Assembly (NCBI GenBank): GCA_945486445.1
Contig: CALYTD010000087.1
Span: 1-5,654, forward strand
Source of the DNA: an uncultured Prevotellaceae bacterium
Lineage (GTDB): Bacteria; Bacteroidota; Bacteroidia; Bacteroidales; Bacteroidaceae
Length of the DNA: 5,654 nucleotides
Direction: 5' to 3'
The notes under the pieces were generated by a model. It was given only the letters and a program-made list of their open reading frames with translations. It was not told the origin of the DNA and ran no database searches. The translations under genes were made by a program, and so were the position numbers. How positions within the stretch are numbered: position 1 is the first letter of the stretch; each line of letters starts with the position of its first letter. This document shows, one piece after another, positions 1-5,578 of this stretch.

Positions 1-24
1 AAACCATCTCCATGTTTTTTCCAT
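1..24 (-). CDS. uxuA: Start of mannonate dehydratase (UxuA), cut off by the window edge
   Basis: Only the first eight codons lie in the window, reading MEKTWRWF on the minus strand from an ATG at 24-22. Escherichia coli UxuA begins MEQTWRWYGPND as I recall it, so six of eight residues are identical and the other two are conservative. UxuA dehydrates D-mannonate to 2-keto-3-deoxy-D-gluconate in the cytoplasm. The upstream same-strand gene (992-180) encodes an SDR enzyme resembling D-mannonate oxidoreductase, the preceding pathway step, which supports the call independently. No clear promoter or ribosome binding site is seen in front of the ATG. Eight residues are little evidence; the aromatic WRWF pattern together with the neighbour makes the call reasonable but not certain. 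Confidence 0.72.
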
Positions 25-52
25 TGCTATATTTGGGTTGTTTGGTTGTTTG

Positions 53-100
53 GTTTCTTAGTTGTTTGGTGGATAGTTTTCTTAGTTGTTTGGTGGATAG
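53..100 (+). repeat. Tandem direct repeat, two 24-nt units
   Basis: Units at 53-76 and 77-100 are identical apart from the first base (G versus T). Each contains TTAGTTGTTTGGTGGATAG. The near-perfect identity suggests recent duplication or selection on the motif. Confidence 0.85.
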
Positions 101-175
101 GTGGGTTATATTAGTGTGAATATACTGCATGACAAATCACCAAATAACTAAACAACCAATCCACCAAACAACTAA
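82..175. repeat. Perfect 17-bp inverted repeat, arms 82-98 and 159-175
   Basis: The left arm TTAGTTGTTTGGTGGAT (82-98) is the exact reverse complement of the right arm ATCCACCAAACAACTAA (159-175), with 60 nt between. The right arm starts 4 nt beyond the stop codon of the SDR gene in its reading direction. A minus-strand transcript would therefore carry a strong stem between that gene and uxuA. No run of U follows either arm. A terminator role is unproven; a transcript-end or mRNA-stability role is an inference. Confidence 0.8.
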
Positions 176-179
176 ACTC

Positions 180-992
180 CTACATCGCCGTCACGTTAAA
201 GCCTCCATCTACCACTGCCACTGTGCCTGTCACGAACTTCGCGGCGTCTGACATTAGATAGTGTATTGTACCGCAAAGTTCCTCCGGTTCACCCATTCGT
301 GAGAACGGTGTCTGGCGTATCACCGCCTCACCGCGTGCCGTGAACGAGCCGTCAGGGTTGGTAAGGAGGGAGCGGTTCTGCTCTGTTATGAAGAAACCGG
401 GGGCTATGGCGTTGACGCGTATTCCCTCGCCGAACTTGCGGGCGGCCTCTTGCGCCATCCAACCGGTGAAACTATTGATGCCGGACTTGGCCGCACTGTA
501 ACCGCATACGCGGGTGATGGGGCGGAAGGCGGACATGGATGAGAAGTTGATAATGCTGCCTTTGCCCTGCTCTACCATTGGCTTGAGGAAGATCTGAGTG
601 GGTATTACCGTGCCGGTGAGGTTGAGGTTGAGCACCGTCTGGAACTGCTCCGGGGCGAGATCAAAGAATGTCTGGTCCGGCGCGATGGTCGCTCCGGGCA
701 TGTTTCCGCCCGCGGCGTTGAGGAGAGTGTCCACCCTTCCGTACTTGGAAACGATGTAGTCACACGCCTGCTGCATCTGCTCCACGTTCATAACGTCCAT
801 CTTCACGAACTCACACTGCCCGCCAGCGGACTGTATGTCGCTGACAATCTCCGCGCCGACGTTCTCTTTTCGTCCGCCGATAATTACTTTCGCGCCTTCA
901 AGGGCGAGGTACTTTGCGATGCACCTGCCGAGTATTCCGGTGCCGCCTGTGATGACTACAACGTAGTCTTTGATGTTGAATAAGTTGTTCAT
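180..992 (-). CDS. SDR-family oxidoreductase, probable D-mannonate oxidoreductase (fructuronate reductase)
   Basis: This 270-residue classical short-chain dehydrogenase/reductase has the Rossmann motif TGGTGILG at residues 15-22, Asp66-Val after beta-3, Asn92-Ala-Ala-Gly, and the catalytic set Ser152, Tyr165 and Lys169 (YSAAK). Arg41 after the second beta strand is compatible with NADP(H), but cofactor choice is not settled. Segments such as AGGN, NLN, PTQ and IRVNAIAPGFF closely follow the SDR-type UxuB of Bacillus subtilis as I remember it. That enzyme interconverts D-fructuronate and D-mannonate in hexuronate catabolism. The next gene on the strand appears to be uxuA, the following step. 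An in-frame ATG at 1034 overlaps the miaB stop, but the extra 14 residues have no family counterpart, and MNNLFNIKDYV at 992 aligns with known N termini. No promoter is seen in the 38-nt gap, so co-transcription with miaB is likely. SDR membership is near certain; the substrate is an inference from motifs and context. Confidence 0.85.
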   Translation of the reverse strand: MNNLFNIKDYVVVITGGTGILGRCIAKYLALEGAKVIIGGRKENVGAEIVSDIQSAGGQCEFVKMDVMNVEQMQQACDYIVSKYGRVDTLLNAAGGNMPGATIAPDQTFFDLAPEQFQTVLNLNLTGTVIPTQIFLKPMVEQGKGSIINFSSMSAFRPITRVCGYSAAKSGINSFTGWMAQEAARKFGEGIRVNAIAPGFFITEQNRSLLTNPDGSFTARGEAVIRQTPFSRMGEPEELCGTIHYLMSDAAKFVTGTVAVVDGGFNVTAM

Positions 993-1030
993 AAATGTAT
1001 TGTATAGTAGTTTATATATCCTTTTCCGTC

Positions 1031-2368
1031 TCATTCCGTCACCGCTTCGCCGAGGAGCGTGGCCGAGGTGCTGCCCGTTATGCGTACTCTCACTGTCTCG
1101 CCGATATGGTGTTGTCCTTTGTCGAACACCACCATCTTGTTCTGCGAGGTGCGTCCGCAGAGTTGTTCGCGGCTTCGTTTGCTGTAATTCTCCACCAGAA
1201 CGTCAAACTCCCTGCCCTCGTCCTCACGGTAGTTGGCGGCAGACAGTTCCGTCTGCAACTGTATCATCTCGTTCAACCGGCGTATCTTCACATCCTCCGG
1301 CACATCGTCCGGCAGGTGTTTTGAGGCGTATGTGCCCGGTCTCTCGCTGTATTTGAACATGAAGGCACTGGCATATCCCACCTCTTTCATCAGTGATAGC
1401 GACATGAGGTGGTCCTCCTCTGTCTCTGAGTGGTACCCAACGAAGATGTCAGTGGTTATTGCGCAGTCGGGAATGATACGTCTTATGGCTGCCACACGCC
1501 CCAGATACCACTCCCTTGTGTAGCGGCGGTTCATCAGTTTTAGTATTCTGTCCGAGCCAGACTGCACCGGCAAGTGTATATGTTTGCACACGTTCGGGTA
1601 GCGGGCTATCACCTCCAGCGTCTCGTCACTCATGTCCTTAGGGTGTGACGTGGTGAACCTCACCCTCATCTGTGGCACCTCTTCCGCCACTTTTTGCAGC
1701 AGTTCGGGGAACGTTACAACGGCATTTCCCCCATCTGTCTCACAGCGATAACTGTTCACATTCTGCCCAAGCAGCGTCACTTCCTTATAGTTCCTCGCCG
1801 CGAGGTCACGCACTTCACGCAGTATGCTACCCACGTCACGAGAGCGTTCACGCCCTCTTGTGTATGGCACTATGCAGTAGTGGCAGAAGTTGTTGCACCC
1901 TCGCATGATGCTGACAAAGCCCGACAGGTGCGCCCCGTGGCTGCGCCGCGGCAGCACGTCGCGGTAAGTCTCGGTGGTGGAGAGGGTTGTGTCTATCGCC
2001 TTCTGCCCCATTTCGCACTGCGCTATGAGGCCGGGCAGCGAGAGATACGAGTCCGGTCCCGCCACGAGGTCGGCGTGGTGGTTCTCCAGCAGGTCGTCTT
2101 TCACGCGCTCCGCCATGCATCCTAATACACCGATGATGCGCCGTCCGCACAGTCCGCGCTTCACGTTCTCGGCATGAAGAGCCTCCAGACGGTGGAAAAT
2201 CTTGTTCTCCGCGTTCTCCCGGACGGAGCAGGTGTTGAGGAAAACGGCGTCCGCCGTGTCTATGTCATCCCCTGGTTCGTAGCCTGCCATCTGCATGATT
2301 GCCGCCACAACCTCTGAGTCTGCCACGTTCATCTGGCATCCGTATGTCTCTATAAACAGTTTCTTCAT
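1031..2368 (-). CDS. miaB: tRNA-2-methylthio-N6-dimethylallyladenosine synthase MiaB
   Basis: MiaB is a radical SAM methylthiotransferase that adds a methylthio group to i6A37 in tRNAs reading codons that begin with U. The 445-residue protein has the usual family length and three expected parts. The N-terminal methylthiotransferase domain carries Cys11 (ETYGCQMN), Cys47 (NTCSVRENAE) and Cys84 (GVLGCMAER), which bind one 4Fe-4S cluster. The radical SAM core carries Cys158, Cys162 and Cys165 in RGCNNFCHYC for the second cluster. A C-terminal TRAM RNA-binding domain spans about residues 382-443. The TRAM domain and the YTRGRERSR segment fit MiaB better than RimO or MtaB. All six cluster cysteines are present, so it should be active. 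The start at 2368 gives the canonical MKKLFIETYGCQ terminus. It lies 28 nt after the methyltransferase stop, behind an A/G-rich stretch and no Shine-Dalgarno. Hand-counted GC reaches 75% in 1921-1980, far above the genes just upstream. Confidence 0.96.
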   Translation of the reverse strand: MKKLFIETYGCQMNVADSEVVAAIMQMAGYEPGDDIDTADAVFLNTCSVRENAENKIFHRLEALHAENVKRGLCGRRIIGVLGCMAERVKDDLLENHHADLVAGPDSYLSLPGLIAQCEMGQKAIDTTLSTTETYRDVLPRRSHGAHLSGFVSIMRGCNNFCHYCIVPYTRGRERSRDVGSILREVRDLAARNYKEVTLLGQNVNSYRCETDGGNAVVTFPELLQKVAEEVPQMRVRFTTSHPKDMSDETLEVIARYPNVCKHIHLPVQSGSDRILKLMNRRYTREWYLGRVAAIRRIIPDCAITTDIFVGYHSETEEDHLMSLSLMKEVGYASAFMFKYSERPGTYASKHLPDDVPEDVKIRRLNEMIQLQTELSAANYREDEGREFDVLVENYSKRSREQLCGRTSQNKMVVFDKGQHHIGETVRVRITGSTSATLLGEAVTE

Positions 2369-2396
2369 TTACGGTTTTTCTCTTTTTTCTTTCTTT

Positions 2397-3314
2397 TTAT
2401 ACAGCAAAGTCCAGTTCCAACTGCCGCACTACCGGCCGCGTAACACGCTGTATGTCCAAATCAAAATTATACACCAATGCCTCAACCATCGGGTGTCTGT
2501 TCTCTATATGCCCGCCACCATGATAGAAATGCTCCTGTGTCGCGACATTAAACTCATTCCAGAAACGCTCCATCATGTCATTCTTCCGGAACTCGTTGTG
2601 ATGCCATGTTGACAGGATAAAGTGTGCGGGAGTATGCTTCAAGGCATCAAACAATGCCTTTTCGTCATCTAACGACCATCCATTGTAATAGTCAACGTAT
2701 CTGCCATAGTACGGTGGATCACAATAAATAATATCACCTTCTTTCGCCCGTTTTATAGTTTCCATGAAGTTTTGATTGCGGAACTCCCACTGATAACGCT
2801 GTATGACACGCTGTACATTGGCCACTTGATTGCATATTTTGGTCACGTACGCAGGTGCAAACCTATCAGGTTTCTTGCAGAAAGGAATGTTCCACTCACC
2901 CTTTTTGTTGAACCTCATCATGCCGTTAAAACCCGCTCTCGAAAGAAAGATGAAGTCAAAAGGACTGTGTTCCTTGTTGAATCTGTCCCTGACGTCACGG
3001 TAATGCGCATAGCCTTCCTCGTCAGCGGAAGCCAGTACAGCCCCCTCTCTCTCCAAATATTCCCGCATATTGAACGAGGTTACCACACCATCCTTTATCC
3101 CATTATAGAAGTTTATAATGTGAGGGTTACTGTCTCCCACTATGCGCAACCCTCCAACCTGAGCATTCAGACCCACCACGCCGGTGCCAAAGAACGGCTC
3201 CACCCAGTTGGCCTTGCACAAATCGAGCCCCGACCGGGATATGATGTCGTTTATCCAAGGAACAAGTTTTGTCTTGATGCCTTGTGACTTTATGGGTGGA
3301 ATGATTGTTGACAT
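2397..3314 (-). CDS. Type II adenine-N6 DNA methyltransferase, M.EcoRV/Dam family
   Basis: This 305-residue enzyme transfers a methyl group from S-adenosylmethionine to adenine N6 in DNA. Motif order is alpha-class: N-terminal motif X (PPIKSQGIKTKLVP, residues 6-19), SAM-binding motif I (EPFFGTGVVGLN, 39-50), Asp61-Ser-Asn-Pro resembling Dam's DxNxxL region, a target-recognition region with FNGMMRFNKKGEWNIPF (129-145), and catalytic DPPY at 199-202. The motif X segment and the RFA-AY-TKI-NQV pattern match M.EcoRV as I remember it rather than housekeeping Dam. EcoRV methylase modifies the first adenine of GATATC, and that is the predicted target here. The gene begins 8 nt after the stop of the EcoRV-like endonuclease, so the two are almost certainly co-transcribed and possibly translationally coupled. 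A hand count of 2641-2700 gives 38% GC, below the flanking genes, consistent with acquisition of the pair together. Family is very sure; target specificity is inferred. Confidence 0.94.
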   Translation of the reverse strand: MSTIIPPIKSQGIKTKLVPWINDIISRSGLDLCKANWVEPFFGTGVVGLNAQVGGLRIVGDSNPHIINFYNGIKDGVVTSFNMREYLEREGAVLASADEEGYAHYRDVRDRFNKEHSPFDFIFLSRAGFNGMMRFNKKGEWNIPFCKKPDRFAPAYVTKICNQVANVQRVIQRYQWEFRNQNFMETIKRAKEGDIIYCDPPYYGRYVDYYNGWSLDDEKALFDALKHTPAHFILSTWHHNEFRKNDMMERFWNEFNVATQEHFYHGGGHIENRHPMVEALVYNFDLDIQRVTRPVVRQLELDFAV

Positions 3315-3322
3315 GACGTATG

Positions 3323-4120
3323 TTATAGTTTATTCGGTTTGTTTGCTTGGCGTTCCAAATACTCCTTATATGTTTTCAGGGTCGTATAATGCGGCGTTCC
3401 AATACCCGCAACCTTTGCATCTGCCTTGTTGAAGTAATTTATCCAGTAATCATCAAATACGTCTTCCCCCAGTTTTGCGAATGGTCCCTGACCGCTTATG
3501 AGTTTCTTTATATCTGTGATACCACCTATATTACGAGTGTTTCCGCTGCCGGGAACGTCATTGGCTATCTTCCATTTGGGTTGTACGAAGAACTGGAAAT
3601 CACCTATTACGGATTTTATTGCCGCCAGTTCTTGTATGGAATACACCGTTTTCCAATTGTCTTTCTCCTCATTTTGCTTATAGAAAATGCCGATAACAAG
3701 ATGGGATTTATATGAATTATATGTGTAATCCATATTCTTTCTTACATCACGCTCACGGAAATATCCCCAATATGAACCCAAGGTCAGGCCGTTAACCGTA
3801 TCGCCTTCATAATAACTTGACTTGAAATCCACGGCAAACATATTGCCTTCCTCATCCTTGAAGGTCATGTCCGGATAGTAATTCTGTTTTGAAGGCAATG
3901 CCAGCACCAGGCCATTGGCACATGCAAACGCTTCTAATTTGGGTATAAGCAGGAGTTCTATGATTTTAGATACGACCTTGGTGTCATTCGTTATGGTGTA
4001 GATATTCTTGTTTACATCTACAAAACCCTTTACTATCCAGTCATTATCTCCTGTTTCCAAAAGCGCTTTATATGTACCTATCTCTTCCGAAAGAAGACTC
4101 TCGAATCTCTCCTTTGTCAT
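3323..4120 (-). CDS. Type II restriction endonuclease, EcoRV-like (predicted GATATC)
   Basis: This 265-residue protein aligns with EcoRV (about 245 residues) along most of its length. The PD-(D/E)xK active site is intact: Asp84 in NYYPD corresponds to EcoRV Asp74, and Asp98 and Lys100 in AVDFKSSY to Asp90 and Lys92. Glu55 in KIIELL corresponds to Glu45. The minor-groove Q-loop is mostly kept as Lys78-Gln79-Asn80. The major-groove recognition loop reads GSGNTR at 191-196, against GSGNTT in EcoRV, followed by NIGG. EcoRV cuts GATATC bluntly, and the same target is predicted. Its methyltransferase follows after 8 nt. The 26-nt gap to the preceding phosphatase has no clear promoter, so expression may rely on read-through. 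Hand-counted GC is 42% (3841-3900) and 33% (3961-4020), much lower than the phosphatase and miaB. The start at 4120 is the only sensible ATG near the N terminus. Nothing suggests inactivation; the changed Thr-to-Arg position could affect specificity. Confidence 0.93.
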   Translation of the reverse strand: MTKERFESLLSEEIGTYKALLETGDNDWIVKGFVDVNKNIYTITNDTKVVSKIIELLLIPKLEAFACANGLVLALPSKQNYYPDMTFKDEEGNMFAVDFKSSYYEGDTVNGLTLGSYWGYFRERDVRKNMDYTYNSYKSHLVIGIFYKQNEEKDNWKTVYSIQELAAIKSVIGDFQFFVQPKWKIANDVPGSGNTRNIGGITDIKKLISGQGPFAKLGEDVFDDYWINYFNKADAKVAGIGTPHYTTLKTYKEYLERQANKPNKL

Positions 4121-4146
4121 TTTTCACCGTTCATTATAAGGATGTT

Positions 4147-5448
4147 TCATTCCTTGTAATCACTCAGTTTCTTCATATAATACTCCCTCACGTCCTTCCA
4201 CTTATAGTAAGGTCCGGTGACGGGGGTGAGGGGTTGGGGCAGAGTTGCCTCGTCCTCGTTCAGCAATACCTTCACCAGCGGGTCACGGTCAGCGGCATTG
4301 CGGCGGTAGAAGACGAACTGAACGTTGCTGCCCATCATAAAGATTCGGTAGTCATACCAGCCGTTTTTCTCGAGGTCATTGAGGTCATTGTACTGCGTTC
4401 CGTAACCGTTGAGGTTGAGCAGGCACACCAGCGGCAGCACGCACACCTCGTGACCGTATCGCAATGTGGCGCCGGGCACGGGCAGGGCGAGGCTTGAATC
4501 GGCCTCTTCTATTATCTTTCGCAGCAGGTGTCGCTGTGAATAGATCTGCGTTCCGCCGTTCAATGGCGAGGGACCGAAGGTTATATACCAGTTGGCATTG
4601 CGTGTAAGCCAGATGTTATACAACTCGTCAAAGGTGAAATAGTCATATAGTGACAGTGTGTGGCGCATCTCCGTGCTCTGCATATTGGAGCAGATCTTCC
4701 ACACTTCGTCTATATAAAACTGGTAAGGGTTCTTCACTGTGTTGCGCCAGTAGCCCTCGTTCTTGAAGATACGGTTCATAAACGGCACCCAGTTGATGTG
4801 CTGTTTCTCAAACTCCTTGTATGCCTTTCTTGCTTCTGAGCCGTCGGGCATCTTGCGACCTGCAAGTGTTTTGTCGTTGAAGTGTATGTACGACATATCT
4901 CCTTTTGATGCATCGAGGCGGAAAGTGAGGCTGGGGTTACGGCTTTGCAGTGCCAGCAGGGCGTTGTTCATGGACAGAATGCAGCGCACCACCACCGAAC
5001 TGTTGGCCTTAACGTTGGTGTTTCCCGCGAATACCGTGGGGAAACGGTCATACATTCTGGTGGCTATCTCGTGGTGCTGCTGTGCTCCGAGCAGTGTCAG
5101 TTCTTCTATATGCCCGGCGGCATTGTCCTTCATTATGCCCAGTATGCGCATCAGTTCCTGCCCTTTCGGTGTCAGCATACCCGCCTCGTTGGCTTCTTTC
5201 AACACGTTGTAGGGGTGTGAATACGTCTTCTCGCCTATCAGGTAGCGTGAGCCGTGACGGCCGTAGTGGCTGATATAGCAGGCTTCGTAGCCTGCGGGGG
5301 CGGCCGTCAACTGTTTCTGCGGACCGCGGTAGGCCACGTAGTTGTCGCCTGACAGGGTTATGTCACGCTTGAAATCCTCCTTCGCCGTCTGCGCGTTGAG
5401 GCACAGGCTGCATATCAGTGTCAGTAGGGTTATAAGGTTTCTGTTCAT
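4147..5448 (-). CDS. Secreted histidine-type phosphatase (acid phosphatase/MINPP-like)
   Basis: From the ATG at 5448 the product is 433 residues. Residues 1-19 (MNRNLITLLTLICSLCLNA) form a signal peptide, probably cut before Gln20, so the enzyme should act in the periplasm or outside the cell. RHGSRY at 64-69 is the histidine phosphatase clade-2 motif, with His65 as phospho-acceptor. Arg154 in VVVRCILSMNNAL fits the later conserved arginine. GHE at 331-333 lies where HD or HAE supplies the proton donor in relatives. Bacteroides members of this superfamily include MINPP-type phytate-degrading enzymes, but the substrate here cannot be told. Upstream in-frame ATGs exist at 5478 and 5580. The 5580 start would span both divergent promoters and is implausible. 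The 5478 start lies only 5 nt past a promoter -7 box, so it would be nearly leaderless, and it would lengthen the signal peptide by ten residues. I prefer 5448. This gene may lead the transcript that contains the restriction-modification pair. Confidence 0.88.
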   Translation of the reverse strand: MNRNLITLLTLICSLCLNAQTAKEDFKRDITLSGDNYVAYRGPQKQLTAAPAGYEACYISHYGRHGSRYLIGEKTYSHPYNVLKEANEAGMLTPKGQELMRILGIMKDNAAGHIEELTLLGAQQHHEIATRMYDRFPTVFAGNTNVKANSSVVVRCILSMNNALLALQSRNPSLTFRLDASKGDMSYIHFNDKTLAGRKMPDGSEARKAYKEFEKQHINWVPFMNRIFKNEGYWRNTVKNPYQFYIDEVWKICSNMQSTEMRHTLSLYDYFTFDELYNIWLTRNANWYITFGPSPLNGGTQIYSQRHLLRKIIEEADSSLALPVPGATLRYGHEVCVLPLVCLLNLNGYGTQYNDLNDLEKNGWYDYRIFMMGSNVQFVFYRRNAADRDPLVKVLLNEDEATLPQPLTPVTGPYYKWKDVREYYMKKLSDYKE

Positions 5449-5482
5449 GGTCAGTAAACTGTTGGTTGTCTTTTTCATAGTG

Positions 5483-5513
5483 CAAAAGTAGTCAAAAGTA
5501 TTGGATTTACAAA
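5483..5513 (-). promoter_or_regulatory. Bacteroidetes-type promoter for the phosphatase and genes downstream
   Basis: On the minus strand, TTTG (5513-5510) is followed after exactly 19 nt by TACTTTTG (5490-5483). This matches the Bacteroides primary sigma factor pattern of a TTTG -33 element and a TAnnTTTG -7 element. Transcription should begin near 5480-5476, leaving about a 30-nt leader if translation starts at 5448, or almost none if it starts at 5478. It is the only convincing minus-strand promoter found in front of the phosphatase, restriction-modification, miaB and SDR row. Confidence 0.72.
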
Positions 5514-5527
5514 ATATTACGCGCAAA
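5493..5527 (-). promoter_or_regulatory. Possible second, overlapping promoter for the phosphatase
   Basis: A second identical TACTTTTG lies at 5500-5493 on the minus strand, ten nt upstream of the first, with a TTTG at 5527-5524 after a 23-nt spacer. The spacer is longer than usual, so this is a weaker candidate. The tandem -7 boxes may give alternative start points or may just be a duplicated motif. Confidence 0.3.
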
Positions 5528-5541
5528 AAACGACGACATGC

Positions 5542-5572
5542 TTTGTTAATCTGAAAGTTTTTGGTACTTTTG
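5542..5572 (+). promoter_or_regulatory. Divergent Bacteroidetes-type promoter for the right-edge gene
   Basis: On the plus strand, TTTG (5542-5545), a 19-nt spacer and TACTTTTG (5565-5572) repeat the geometry of the opposing phosphatase promoter. The predicted transcription start falls within a few nt of the ATG at 5579, so the message would have little or no leader. The two promoters lie back to back, 28 nt apart, so a regulator bound between them could affect both genes. Confidence 0.72.
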
Positions 5573-5578
5573 CAAAGC

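Larger units (their letters stand above)
36..175. repeat. Intergenic cluster of GTTGTTTGG-type repeats in both orientations
   Basis: The gap between the SDR stop (180) and the uxuA start (24) holds no gene but is dense in degenerate copies of one short motif. Two abutting GGTTGTTT units lie at 36-51, followed by the two 24-nt tandem units at 53-100. Reverse-complement copies lie at about 137-157 (ending in ACTAAACAACC) and 159-175. An AT-rich stretch at about 106-136 separates the two orientations. Transcripts of either strand could fold into a long imperfect hairpin. Neither outer flank carries a T-tract, so this is not a canonical Rho-independent terminator. It may be a dispersed intergenic repeat, an RNA-processing or stability structure, or a remnant of tandem expansion. 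The sequence does not decide among these. Confidence 0.75.

Noticed and set aside
106..136. Possible uxuA promoter on the minus strand (TTTG at 136-133, then TAATATAA at 113-106).
   Set aside because: The downstream box matches the TAnnTTTG consensus poorly; spacing alone is not enough.
36..175. CRISPR array.
   Set aside because: Repeats are degenerate, directly abutting or inverted, with no regular unique spacers and no cas genes nearby.
993..1034. ATG at 1034 overlapping the miaB stop as ATGA, which would extend the SDR protein by 14 residues and suggest translational coupling.
   Set aside because: The extension (MRRKRIYKLLYNTF) has no counterpart in the SDR family, while the ATG at 992 gives an N terminus that aligns with relatives. 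A coupled start with a short leader peptide is possible but unsupported.
970..2125. Several open frames of about 70-140 codons on the plus strand opposite miaB and the SDR gene.
   Set aside because: They are low-complexity shadows of the GC-rich minus-strand genes, with no recognisable domains, promoters or starts.
2397..3314. Housekeeping Dam (GATC) methyltransferase or an orphan phage methylase.
   Set aside because: The N-terminal motif and target region resemble M.EcoRV, and the gene is paired with an EcoRV-like nuclease 8 nt upstream.
3835..3842. TATGTTTG on the minus strand inside the endonuclease gene as an internal promoter for the methyltransferase.
   Set aside because: It fits TAnnTTTG but has no TTTG at the expected distance and overlaps conserved active-site codons, so chance is the simpler explanation.
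4132..4155. AAGGA/TCCTT inverted repeat straddling the phosphatase stop as a terminator before the endonuclease gene.
   Set aside because: The stem is only 5 bp with an 8-nt loop and no T-tract, which is too weak for a terminator.
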